A stretch of DNA of 64,000 nucleotides, from assembly GCF_001704275.1 (NCBI RefSeq), contig NZ_CP011533.1:9672001-9736000 (forward strand), read 5' to 3'. The position numbers and the translations under genes were made by a program. Positions 17,083 to 25,432 of this stretch are shown here, piece after piece. The notes beneath the pieces are model-generated. The model saw only the letters and a program-made list of their open reading frames with translations, made no database searches and was not told the origin of the DNA. The DNA is from Streptomyces noursei ATCC 11455 (lineage in GTDB: Bacteria; Actinomycetota; Actinomycetes; Streptomycetales; Streptomycetaceae). Each line of letters begins with the position of its first letter. Position 1 is the stretch's first letter.

Positions 17083-17105
17083 GCCTCTCCTCCCCTTCTC
17101 AAGAC

Positions 17106-17134
17106 CCTGGGGGCCGGTGTACCCGGCCCCCAGG
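17106..17134 (-). terminator. Hairpin between lasso precursor and cyclase genes
   Basis: Perfect 12-bp arms CCTGGGGGCCGG / CCGGCCCCCAGG around a five-base loop, placed in the 80-base gap after the precursor stop. It probably acts as a partial terminator that keeps precursor mRNA in excess over the enzyme genes. Confidence 0.65.
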
Positions 17135-17163
17135 TTCAACCAGCAGCGGTCAGGTGCTGGTGA

Positions 17164-17319
17164 TCACTCGAAGAACATGGCGCCGGAGTTGTCGCCGTCG
17201 TTGTTCGGCTGGCGCCCGAGGATCGCGGCCTCGCCCGACTGGGTCGTGGGAAGGTCGAAAGTCAGGGCCAGCGCCGGGGTCTCCTCGACAGTGGTGGGGA
17301 CGTCAGTGGTCACGCTCAT
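17164..17319 (-). CDS. Lasso peptide precursor (51 aa)
   Basis: A 51-residue peptide starting MSVTTDVPTTVEETPAL behind GGAGG. The leader contains FDLP, a likely counterpart of the YxxP motif bound by the RRE, and GEAAILG at its end. The probable core is the last 17 residues, GRQPNNDGDNSGAMFFE. Gly1 with Asp7 or Asp9 would give a seven- or nine-residue ring, nine being commoner in the albusnodin-type group. The usual Thr at -2 is Ile here, so the cleavage site is an inference. It is the first gene of the lasso operon. Confidence 0.75.
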   Translation of the reverse strand: MSVTTDVPTTVEETPALALTFDLPTTQSGEAAILGRQPNNDGDNSGAMFFE

Positions 17320-17557
17320 GGCTACCTCCGAGAAGGTTCGACGGGTGGTGCTCCACGGCGGCCTGTCCGCTGTGGCATGACCAGATCACCACAGGGGGAA
17401 CGGGCCAGGAACTCGGCGGACACCGGCGTCGGGCGGCGCTTGCCTCGGCGCCGTATCGGCGTGTGCCTCGGCGAATTACGGCGAAAAACTCCAGACCGTT
17501 CCGCAGCTGAACGCCTCTGCCTACGCTGGGAGTCCAGCTCTTTGGAGGCGCCACCTC

Positions 17558-19009
17558 ATGGGACGTCCCGCCCTCAACCGGCAGCCCAACGCGCTGCTGG
17601 CTCACTGGCTCGTCAGGTCTGGCTTGTCCAACGTCGGGCTCGCCCGTGCCGTTGCACAGCTCGCCCGCGCTCGCGGCCACCGGCAGGTAAGCCCGGACGA
17701 GAGCCGCGTACGCCGCTGGTTAGCTGGCGAGACGCCGCGCGAGCCCCTGCCCGAGCTGATCGCCAGCGTCCTCGCCGAGCGCGTTGGCCATCCTCTCACC
17801 GGCCCTGACCTTGGTTTTCCCAGCATCAGAGTGATCCGAGTTGACCGCCCGGACCTCCCCTGGAACGCGGCTGGAACGGTCGAGGCCATCGCACACCTGA
17901 CCCGGAGCGAACTCATGCTGCCGCACACCCGCAACGGCGAGGACGCCGCGCGCATTCACCACGGCGAAGACCTGCTCACCCCCCTCGCCCTCTGGACCTC
18001 CGCGAAGGGCACCGTCACAGGCCAGCCCTACACCGAAACCTCCGGTCGCCATATCGGCATGACGGAGGTCGAGGGCCTCCAAGAGCTCACCCGCATGTTC
18101 CGCGACTCCGACAACCGCCTCGGCGGGATGCTGTCCCGAAAAGCGGTCGTCGCCCAGATGGCCGACGCCACCGCCATGCTGGACGCATGCGCCTACACCG
18201 AAAGCGTCGGACGCCACCTCTTCGCGGCCGTCGCAGACCTCGGATCGGTTGCTGGTTGGATGGCGTTCGACTCCGGCCTTCACACCAGCGCCCAACAACT
18301 GTTCATCACGGCCTTGCATGCCGCCTCCGAGGGCCGGGATTCGGCCCTCGGAGCGCACATCCTCCAGTGCATGGCCCGCCAGATGTCGCACCTAGGCCAC
18401 ATCGAGGACGCCGTGGACCTGGTCCACCTCGCCCAGTACGGCGCCCGACGCCAGGCGAGCCCATCCACCATCTCCATGCTCGCCGCGCTGGAAGCGCGCT
18501 TCCACGCCCTGCTCGGCTTCAGCGATGAGAGCGAACGCGCCGCCGGCCGTGCCGAGGAGGCATTCACCCGGATCAACCCAGCAGAGGAACCGCCACACAT
18601 GGCGTTCTTCGATCGTGCCGAGCTGTGTGCCACCCTCGGTGTTGCCCACCAGATCGCCGCCAAGAGCGACACCACCGCGCGCCGGGCCCAGCGCGCGGAG
18701 AAGTCCGTGAGGCTCTTGACCGAAGCCCTTGACCTTCGACCGGACAATCGCGTGCGAAGCATGGCCTTCGACCGGCTGGGGCTGGCGCGCACTCACCTCG
18801 TAGTGGGCGAGCTGGCGGGAGCGCGAGAAGAGACCGCCGCAGCCGTAGAGCTTTTCGGTGCTGTCACCTCCACGCGAGTCGCCGATAGGCTGATCGAACT
18901 CCATGACGAGGCAGAGCCCTTCGTCGCAACCCATGAGGCGGCCGACCTCCGAGAGCAGATTCAGCACGCGGTCTCATCACCCTCGAAACCCCAGCCTCAC
19001 CGGGCGTAG
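17558..19009 (+). CDS. TPR-type transcriptional regulator (NsdA-like)
   Basis: A 483-residue protein. The N-terminus has an HTH-like region (SGLSNVGLARAVAQLARARG, VSPDESRVRRWLAGETPREP) and the rest is helical repeats (SALGAHILQCMARQMSHLGH, EDAVDLVHLAQYGARRQ, RSMAFDRLGLARTHLVVGEL). This layout matches the NsdA-type regulators common in Streptomyces. It is divergent from the lasso precursor, with a 238-base shared promoter region, so it may control that cluster; this is inference. Confidence 0.65.
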   Translation: MGRPALNRQPNALLAHWLVRSGLSNVGLARAVAQLARARGHRQVSPDESRVRRWLAGETPREPLPELIASVLAERVGHPLTGPDLGFPSIRVIRVDRPDLPWNAAGTVEAIAHLTRSELMLPHTRNGEDAARIHHGEDLLTPLALWTSAKGTVTGQPYTETSGRHIGMTEVEGLQELTRMFRDSDNRLGGMLSRKAVVAQMADATAMLDACAYTESVGRHLFAAVADLGSVAGWMAFDSGLHTSAQQLFITALHAASEGRDSALGAHILQCMARQMSHLGHIEDAVDLVHLAQYGARRQASPSTISMLAALEARFHALLGFSDESERAAGRAEEAFTRINPAEEPPHMAFFDRAELCATLGVAHQIAAKSDTTARRAQRAEKSVRLLTEALDLRPDNRVRSMAFDRLGLARTHLVVGELAGAREETAAAVELFGAVTSTRVADRLIELHDEAEPFVATHEAADLREQIQHAVSSPSKPQPHRA

Positions 19010-19031
19010 CCCCGGCGCCCACCGCCGGGGC
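19009..19031 (+). terminator. Hairpin terminator after TPR regulator
   Basis: GCCCCGGCG / CGCCGGGGC arms with a five-base loop, beginning at the last base of the regulator's stop codon. Confidence 0.55.
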
Positions 19032-19265
19032 CGTAACGATTCCACACAGCTTCAGGTCGCCTTCGACGATGGCGACGAGGCGCATGCCGCCCCTCCCTCT
19101 CCTGTCGGGAATTGGCGGCGCCGTCTCAGGCGTGATTCCGCGCGGTCGGTAGCGGGCCGGCGCACCGCACGCGCTGTGATCGGCGACTCCGCCACAGTTA
19201 CCCGAGGGCGCCGAACCTGGTCACAGATGGTGGGCGTCGGCTTGGACGAGCGGTGGGATGGACGA

Positions 19266-19307
19266 GACGCCAATGCCTTTTAAGTATGCTTAAAAGGCAT
19301 TGGCGTC
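19266..19307. promoter_or_regulatory. Long perfect palindrome (operator or partition site 1)
   Basis: Arms GACGCCAATGCCTTTTAAG and its exact complement surround TATG, 19 bp each side. The A/T-rich core TTTTAAG(TATG)CTTAAAA stands out in this GC-rich DNA. It recurs in reverse orientation 30 bases downstream at 19337-19354. It lies upstream of the HTH gene at 19371. Confidence 0.7.
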
Positions 19308-19336
19308 AACCATCTGCGACGTGTATCCTGGATGCG

Positions 19337-19354
19337 TTTTAAGCATACTTAAAA
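19337..19354. promoter_or_regulatory. Second copy of the palindrome core, inverted
   Basis: TTTTAAGCATACTTAAAA is the exact reverse complement of the core in the upstream palindrome. It ends 16 bases before the ATG of the HTH gene, just ahead of its AGGAGGG ribosome site. A protein bound here would block the operon, so autoregulation by the first gene is likely. A partition or replication site is possible. Confidence 0.65.
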
Positions 19355-19370
19355 GGCGTAGGAGGGTTGG

Positions 19371-20027
19371 ATGACTGTCACCACGAGGCAGGTGGGGCAG
19401 GCTCTGGGCTTCTCGATTCCCACCGTCAATAAGCTCCTCGCGACGGGGCTGGTGCCGGGTGTGCGGAAGGGGTGGTTCGAGGGGGGAGGGTACGGCCAGG
19501 TGATCCCGGATGACGCCCTTCAGGCGCTGCAGCGGCTGCCCGACGCAGACCTCTCAGGGGTTCCAGCGGGCGAGGTGGCCGTCTTGAGGGCTGACGCGGC
19601 AACTCCCGTTGAGGAAGACAACAGGAGATGGGTCGGCTTCGGCGTGACGTTGACAGAAGAGGAACTCCTGGCCGCCTTGCAGGGCTGGTGGCGCTGCAAT
19701 CCTCAACGCGTGGCGGACGCCAAGATTCTGGTGGTCACCGTGGCTACCTACACCGTTGCGGTGCTCACGGGGCTGGAGGATTCCGTCTCGCAGGGCGCTG
19801 CCCGCAGCGCGCGCCACTGGTTCCCACATGCGCGTCTGTCCGGCTACCTCACCGACCTGACCGCACCGGTCAACGCCGTGAAGTCGACTCCCGACCACGC
19901 CGATGAACAGCGCCTGGCCAGCCTGCTTCTGGGGAAACGCCTGTTCTCTGAGTCCGGTGGCCCGATCGCCTATGTCAAAACCCGACCTGCCACAAGCGTT
20001 GCTGACATCGAGGGAGAGTTGTCCTGA
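19371..20027 (+). CDS. HTH protein, first gene of telomere-type operon
   Basis: A 218-residue protein. Residues 4-50 fit an HTH of the MerR/excisionase kind (TRQVGQALGFSIPTVNKLLATG, followed by a Gly-rich wing). The centre has TEEELLAALQGWWRCNP, and the C-terminal half (VVTVATYTVAVLTGLED, SARHWFPHARLSG) is unassigned. The ATG follows AGGAGGG. Its stop overlaps the next start (TGATG). With two palindromes immediately upstream it is the natural candidate for their binding protein. Confidence 0.6.
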   Translation: MTVTTRQVGQALGFSIPTVNKLLATGLVPGVRKGWFEGGGYGQVIPDDALQALQRLPDADLSGVPAGEVAVLRADAATPVEEDNRRWVGFGVTLTEEELLAALQGWWRCNPQRVADAKILVVTVATYTVAVLTGLEDSVSQGAARSARHWFPHARLSGYLTDLTAPVNAVKSTPDHADEQRLASLLLGKRLFSESGGPIAYVKTRPATSVADIEGELS

Positions 20028-22261
20028 TGAGCATGGACGGCCCGACCTATACCGCGAAGCTGAAGGAACTGCGCGAGCTGAGGAAGCAGATCGCAGCGAA
20101 GGAGAAGGAGGAGGCTGCTGCACAAAAGAGAGTCGATGCCGCTGCGGTGGCGCGTGATGAACTGGCTAGGCAACGCAACCGTATTGTCTGCGACATAGAG
20201 GGCTACGGAAAGGCGAACGGGGAGACGGTAGCCAAGGCAGCTGGCATAAGGCCCGCAGAATTGGCGCAGATCGCGCCGCGGCTGGACACCACCCCCACCG
20301 ATGTGCGGGAAGCACGGGATGGGGTGGAAGCTCCCCAGCCAACGGCTGTCCGCGAGGTGGCCGAGCAGCCTACGGTCAGTGAATCAACATCCGCACTGTC
20401 CAAGGCCCCTTCTGCACAGGCCCCTGCTGCTGAGCCAAGTGATGCTTCAGCCGAGCTCTCTTCACATGCCTCCCACGAGGCCATCGACGTCGCCGAGCGG
20501 AACGCCCCTGACCCCACCACCGTCGTGTCCGCCCCGGCGCAGCCGTCGAAGCAAGAGGCAGCAGCAAGGGTTCTGCCCTCGATTCCCGAAGGCCCGGAAG
20601 GGGCGCGGTTCTTGGAGCTGGCGCCGGGGCTGAAGTCCACCCGGCGCCGGTTCAAGCAAAAGACCCGTGAAATGGTCTTTCTGAACACGAACACGGGTGA
20701 CCTGGTTGCACGGGTCAACCGGGCCGACAAGCACGTCCGGCTCGACCTGGGGGACCGGTCGCCCGGAGCGATCCTCGACGCGGTCCTGTCTGTTGCGCCC
20801 GACACCCAGCGCATCTACGTCACCGCAGGAAATCCCTGGCACCGTGACGAGCACCGCTACAACACCCTTACCGATGCCGTCCTTGCGTGGCTGAGCATCC
20901 CCTCGCCTCGCTGGTCCACCGACACCGGGCAGGGGCGTGACCGACTGGCCGGGCATTTCCTGCGCGCCCGCACCCCTGTAGGGCGGTTCATGCGGGCGGA
21001 CTCGAACGACCACGTCGAGATCCGTTCCCTTCGAGAGTGGCTGGATCAGGAAGAGGACGACCCGGCGCTGGGCCGAGACGCCCTTCGGGCGTTGTGGCGC
21101 GCCCTTTCTGAACACTGGCCCGATGAAGTCGTCTTGATGGGATCGCCCGGTCAGACCGGACGTGACCTGTGGACCCGCACCGTTCCCACGACCGGACAAT
21201 GGGCCGGTGGGTACCCCGTCATGTCGCCGGAACTGCGCGGCCTGATTCATGCCACGGCAGGACAAGGGCGAGTCGAGCTGTTCGCCCCGCCCGGGCTCAC
21301 CCAGGCCCCTGAACTCGTCGAATACGACCGCACCTTCGCCTATGCCCGCCACACCTGGAAATCGCCGGTCGGGGAACCTCGACGCATGACCGGTGCAGCG
21401 TTCGGGGCTCTGTCGGACAGCGACAAGAAGAAGGCGTTGTTTGCCTGCTCCCACTGGCATGTGCGAGCCACCGTCCCCAGAGGGTGGGACCACATCGGGC
21501 TGCTCCCAGCCCCTGCGCCAGGGGACCGGGATTGGCACTACCCGGCTGGCGCTGGCGCCGTGTTCGAGACGTGGGCCAGCGGCCCCGAGGTCTATGGCGC
21601 GGTGACCAACCACCTCCAGCCGTGGAAGATCGAAATCCTCGACGGCCTTGTGTGGCAGGAAGGCAAGCCGCTCGACGACTGGTCGAAGAAACTACAGGCG
21701 GCTTGGGCCGGACTGAAGAGCCGCGCGGACCTTCACGGTGACCCGCGCGAACGCGCTGTCGCCTACCTCGCCTCCCGCGCTGTCCGAGCCATCCTGCTAC
21801 AAGGCATCGGCAGCTTCGCCTCACGCCCCGGCATGGTCACCGGCACCGCCAGGGTCGGAGAGCACCTGCCCGACGGAGTGGAGATCATCGGCGAACACCG
21901 CGGCGTGATCACCTGGCAGCGCCGAACGGAAGCTACCGACGAGCGAAACTCCCACCCTGAGTGGCCGATGTACGTATGGGGCGGAGCACGATACGCCCTG
22001 CTCGACACGAACATGAAGGGCGACAAGGTCCATGTCGGGGCCCTGTACGTGCCCCGGGATGCTCTGGTGGCGGCACGTACCGACGCGCTCACCCTCACCA
22101 TGGACCCACGCTGGCCCTACCACGGAAAGCCCGGCGAATACCGAAAGAAGGGGCACCTCATCGGTCCCGTCCCGTGGCCCACCACGGAAGCCGAGCTCCT
22201 CAAACTTCAAGGTGAAGGCCGCGCAGCCCTGCGCACCGCCCAAGCAGGAGGCGCAACATGA
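20027..22261 (+). CDS. Putative telomere-associated protein (Tap/Tac-like)
   Basis: A 744-residue protein. Residues 7-70 form a charged coiled coil (KELRELRKQIAAKEKEEAAA) leading into an HTH-like stretch, and residues 85-190 are a low-complexity linker. The rest is a large globular domain with VPTTGQWAGGYPVMSPELRG, LIHATAGQGRVELFAPPG, VPRGWDHIGLLPAP, FETWASGPEVYGAV and PWKIEILDGLVWQEGKPLDDW. Length, these motif types and position ahead of a small HTH protein resemble the telomere-associated proteins of linear Streptomyces replicons, as recalled. It lacks the N-terminal XRE domain of chromosomal Tap, so it would be a divergent class. A different plasmid replication protein is the alternative. 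Confidence 0.5.
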   Translation: MSMDGPTYTAKLKELRELRKQIAAKEKEEAAAQKRVDAAAVARDELARQRNRIVCDIEGYGKANGETVAKAAGIRPAELAQIAPRLDTTPTDVREARDGVEAPQPTAVREVAEQPTVSESTSALSKAPSAQAPAAEPSDASAELSSHASHEAIDVAERNAPDPTTVVSAPAQPSKQEAAARVLPSIPEGPEGARFLELAPGLKSTRRRFKQKTREMVFLNTNTGDLVARVNRADKHVRLDLGDRSPGAILDAVLSVAPDTQRIYVTAGNPWHRDEHRYNTLTDAVLAWLSIPSPRWSTDTGQGRDRLAGHFLRARTPVGRFMRADSNDHVEIRSLREWLDQEEDDPALGRDALRALWRALSEHWPDEVVLMGSPGQTGRDLWTRTVPTTGQWAGGYPVMSPELRGLIHATAGQGRVELFAPPGLTQAPELVEYDRTFAYARHTWKSPVGEPRRMTGAAFGALSDSDKKKALFACSHWHVRATVPRGWDHIGLLPAPAPGDRDWHYPAGAGAVFETWASGPEVYGAVTNHLQPWKIEILDGLVWQEGKPLDDWSKKLQAAWAGLKSRADLHGDPRERAVAYLASRAVRAILLQGIGSFASRPGMVTGTARVGEHLPDGVEIIGEHRGVITWQRRTEATDERNSHPEWPMYVWGGARYALLDTNMKGDKVHVGALYVPRDALVAARTDALTLTMDPRWPYHGKPGEYRKKGHLIGPVPWPTTEAELLKLQGEGRAALRTAQAGGAT

Positions 22262-22947
22262 GCCCCCGTCAGAACGAGGCCGCACGCCTGACCCAGCAAC
22301 TGATCGACGCGGGACTGACCCGGAAACAGGTGGCCGACCTCCTCGACCGCGACGCCTCCCTCGTCAGCCAGTTCTTCACCAAAGGCAAAGGGGCCGCGTT
22401 CATTCCCGCCCTGCAGCACGTCGTACGGGCAGTAGGCGCGGGGGAGAGGGACCGTGACGCCTTGCGTCGCGTTGCCCAGGAGCATGTGACGCGGCGTCTG
22501 ACCAGCACGGGCGCGAGGGCCCGGGTGCGGGGCAAGGACATCGTCGGGACGGTAGGGAGATCAGCGGCGGGCCGGGCGGGCCAGCAGGCCATCGCCCACG
22601 GAGCGGCCCACCTGGCCAAGGTGGTACACGCAGCAGGACGGGCCGGCGGCCGTCTCGCCTTCACCATCCGCATGGAAGGCGACCAGTACGTATACCATCC
22701 CGGCAGTGAGGATGACTCCCCGGGCCTCAAGCGCGGCGTGGTGCCTCGCACGGACGGCACCCAGGAACGCAGCTACGGCTCGGCGAAAACTGGTGGATTC
22801 GACGCCGCGGAATGGTCCCGGCGCGTCGCCGATCATTATGGGGATGTGACCGCGGCGGTGCAGGCGTGGTTGGTCGAGACGGGCCGTGCGGTCCCGCAGG
22901 CGCGCCTGCAGTTCCTTGAAGTGCGCACCTGGTTGCCCCGCAGATAG
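22258..22947 (+). CDS. Putative terminal protein-like HTH protein (Tpg/Tpc-like)
   Basis: A 229-residue protein coupled to the gene before it by ATGA. The N-terminus is an HTH (LIDAGLTRKQVADLLDRDAS, LVSQFFTKGKG), the middle is basic (RRLTSTGARARVRGKD) and the C-terminus reads DVTAAVQAWLVETGRAVPQA then FLEVRTWLPRR. Small, basic, HTH-bearing and downstream of a Tap-like gene, it has the size and position of telomere terminal proteins, which are 180-260 residues. I see no proof of protein priming. It could be a DNA-binding replication factor instead. Confidence 0.45.
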   Translation: MSPRQNEAARLTQQLIDAGLTRKQVADLLDRDASLVSQFFTKGKGAAFIPALQHVVRAVGAGERDRDALRRVAQEHVTRRLTSTGARARVRGKDIVGTVGRSAAGRAGQQAIAHGAAHLAKVVHAAGRAGGRLAFTIRMEGDQYVYHPGSEDDSPGLKRGVVPRTDGTQERSYGSAKTGGFDAAEWSRRVADHYGDVTAAVQAWLVETGRAVPQARLQFLEVRTWLPRR

Positions 22948-22986
22948 CCCTCAGCCGTGTGCTCGATAGCCCGTGGAGACCAGATC

Positions 22987-25239
22987 GTGGAGCCCGTGAC
23001 TGAACCCGCCGCCATCCCCACACCCCGCGATGCCACTCGGCCCGCAGCGCCTGAATCTCCCGTCGTCCAGGCCCCTCGGCCTGGAGTCATCCCCTTGCGC
23101 CCGCACCAAAAGGACGGCGTGAGCAACCTGTGGCGAGCCCTGAAGGACGGCGGCCGGGCCATTGTGGAGGCGGCCTGCGGCTCCGGTAAGACGCTCATGG
23201 CGGCGGCCGCCGCCCGCCGCATGGCGGCCAAGGGTCGCGTCCTGGTCCTGGTCCCCACGATCGAGCTGCTCGACCAGACCGCCACGGCCTGGTCGATCCT
23301 GGGACGCCGTCGCGGCCGCGCCATCGGTGCGTGCTCACACGACGAGGCCCTCGAACTGGCCGAGGCCGGCGCTCACAGCGACGTCACGGTCACCACCGAC
23401 GCCGGCACCCTCGCCCACCTCGTCACCAGCGCCACCGGCCCTGTCACTATCTACGCCACCTACGCCAGCCTGCAACGCATCGTCACTGCCCATGCCGACC
23501 ACCAACTCCCCACCTGGGACCTGATCGTCATCGACGAGGCCCACCGCACCGCGGGGGCGGCCGACAAACCCTGGGCAGCAGTCCACCAAGATGACAAGGT
23601 CCCAGCCCAGCGTCGCGCCAACTTCACCGCGACCCCCCGGATCGTGGACCTCGCCCCGGGGGAGACCGTTGACTCCACGACGGTCTACTCAATGGACAAT
23701 GATGATGTTTTCGGTAAAACGGTCTATCGGCTTACCGCTGCGCAGGGCATCGCACTGGGCCTCATCGCCGACTACGAGGTCCTCGTCCCCGTAGTGACCG
23801 ACGAGGATCTGCGCGAGCTACTGATCATGCCCGCCATCGCCGATCTCCGCTCCCAGCGGACCAACGCCGAGCTCCAAGAACTCGCCCTGGGCGTCGGGCT
23901 CTTGCGCGCAATGACAGATGAGGACCTCTACCGGATCCTCACGTACCACTCACGCGTCGACGCCGCCCGTTCCTTCGCCGCAGCACTGCCCCGCATCGCC
24001 AAACTGCTGCCCGCACAGCAGCGCCCCAAGCTGTGGACCCGCGCAGTTGCCGGCACCGACCGGCTCAAGACCCGCCGCGAGATTTTCGCCGACTTCGGCA
24101 CCCACACCCCCGGCAGCGACGAGCGCGCCGTCCTGAGCAACTCGCGTCTGCTGTCGGAAGGCGTTGACCTGCCCGGCGTCGACGCCGTGGTGTTCGCCGA
24201 CCCCAAGAGCAGCGTCATCGACATTGTCCAGGCCATCGGCCGCGCCTTGCGTCAAAAGCCGGGCCAGGGCAAGAAGGCCCGGATCATCATCCCCGTCTAC
24301 CTGCCGGCCATCGGCGACGACGAGCAGACGCCCACCGATGCGGCCGCCGTCAACGACGCGGCCACCAACGACGAACACCGAGCCACACTCGCCGCGTCCG
24401 CGTTCAAGACTGTCTGGCAGGTCCTGCAGGCGCTGGCCGCTCACGACGGCCGCATGATCGGGCGCATCACCGAACTGCGCAGCCACCGAGCCACCCCGCT
24501 CGCCCGATCCGACGAATCCAGCGCAACCACCGCCGAGGACGGCGCTGAGGCCGAAGCGCCGTTCGCATGGTTGAAGATCAATGCCAGTGACCACAAAGAC
24601 GCCATCCTGCGAGCCCTCCGCCTGCGCAGCTTCTCCCCACGTACAGAAGACTGGGAACGCAACTACACCCGCGCGAAAGCCTTCTTTGAGGAACAAGGCC
24701 ACCTCGATGTCCGCGACGGCCCTCTCGTCAGCTGGCTCAACCAGCAGCGGTACCTCTACGCCAAGGGCCTGCTGCCCCCGGACCGGATCAACAAACTCAA
24801 CGCCATCGGCATGATCTGGGACCGCCACGAGCACGCCTGGGATCGCGGCTTCGCCCACGCACTGGTCTGGTACCACAAGCACGGCAACCTGGCCATCCCC
24901 ACCAGCGACGTCCACGATGGCTTCAGCCGTGGACGCTGGATGCAACGCCAGCGCCACAACATCGACGACCTCACCAATGACCAGCGCGCTCGTCTCGATG
25001 CCCTGGACCCACGGTGGGCCCTGGACCCACTATGGGTCCGCGGATACCGGCGCTGGAGGGCCTATCTGGCTGCAGGCGGAACCCTCACCGGTTCCAGCAA
25101 GCGGCCAGGTCCTGACTCCGACCCTGCCTTCTTGCCAGGACGTTGGCAGCGCCGGCAGATTGCCGCAGCCAAGGCCGGAAAGCTCAATACACAGCAGATC
25201 GATCTGCTCGACGCTTCCGGCGATTGGCGCACTATCTGA
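22987..25239 (+). CDS. DEAD/H-box helicase with helicase-associated repeats (TtrA-like)
   Basis: About 750 residues from a GTG behind GGAG. The SF2 core has Walker A EAACGSGKTLMA, DEAH in LIVIDEAHRTAG, TAT in NFTATPR, and motif VI QAIGRALRQ. The C-terminal 200 residues are helicase-associated repeats: WERNYTRAKAFFEEQGHLDV, WDRGFAHALVWYHKHGNLAI and WVRGYRRWRAYLAAGGTL, each a Trp-start and Gly-His or Gly-Gly unit. Telomere-proximal TtrA helicases of Streptomyces have the same core-plus-HA layout. It is last in the operon and is followed by a strong hairpin. Confidence 0.7.
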   Translation: MEPVTEPAAIPTPRDATRPAAPESPVVQAPRPGVIPLRPHQKDGVSNLWRALKDGGRAIVEAACGSGKTLMAAAAARRMAAKGRVLVLVPTIELLDQTATAWSILGRRRGRAIGACSHDEALELAEAGAHSDVTVTTDAGTLAHLVTSATGPVTIYATYASLQRIVTAHADHQLPTWDLIVIDEAHRTAGAADKPWAAVHQDDKVPAQRRANFTATPRIVDLAPGETVDSTTVYSMDNDDVFGKTVYRLTAAQGIALGLIADYEVLVPVVTDEDLRELLIMPAIADLRSQRTNAELQELALGVGLLRAMTDEDLYRILTYHSRVDAARSFAAALPRIAKLLPAQQRPKLWTRAVAGTDRLKTRREIFADFGTHTPGSDERAVLSNSRLLSEGVDLPGVDAVVFADPKSSVIDIVQAIGRALRQKPGQGKKARIIIPVYLPAIGDDEQTPTDAAAVNDAATNDEHRATLAASAFKTVWQVLQALAAHDGRMIGRITELRSHRATPLARSDESSATTAEDGAEAEAPFAWLKINASDHKDAILRALRLRSFSPRTEDWERNYTRAKAFFEEQGHLDVRDGPLVSWLNQQRYLYAKGLLPPDRINKLNAIGMIWDRHEHAWDRGFAHALVWYHKHGNLAIPTSDVHDGFSRGRWMQRQRHNIDDLTNDQRARLDALDPRWALDPLWVRGYRRWRAYLAAGGTLTGSSKRPGPDSDPAFLPGRWQRRQIAAAKAGKLNTQQIDLLDASGDWRTI

Positions 25240-25293
25240 GGCCATCCGTGATGCCAGGGCTCGACCGGCAGGTTCATGTTCTGGCTTCGGGAC

Positions 25294-25317
25294 GCCCGCC
25301 GCGGTACCGCGGCGGGC
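25294..25317 (+). terminator. Perfect palindromic terminator after helicase
   Basis: GCCCGCCGCGGTACCGCGGCGGGC split as 12-base arms is an uninterrupted 24-base palindrome about 55 bases after the helicase stop. It closes the telomere-type operon. Confidence 0.6.
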
Positions 25318-25432
25318 CCTGTCCGCTGCGCAACCCGGCCGCGGCAGACGACGACAGGACCAGGAGTAAACGGAGTTCCTTCAAAGCCCACCCGTATCCA
25401 CGGCCGGAAGCGCTACGTTGAGTATCGACTTA

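Noticed and set aside
19266..19307. The long palindrome as an intrinsic terminator of the TPR regulator
   Set aside because: A better hairpin sits immediately at the regulator stop (19009-19031), and the palindrome core recurs before the next start codon, which points to a binding site.
22987..25239. The SF2 helicase as part of a restriction or defence system
   Set aside because: No nuclease, methylase or defence partner lies beside it, whereas HA repeats and the neighbouring Tap/Tpg-like genes fit a telomere-linked helicase better. It is not excluded.
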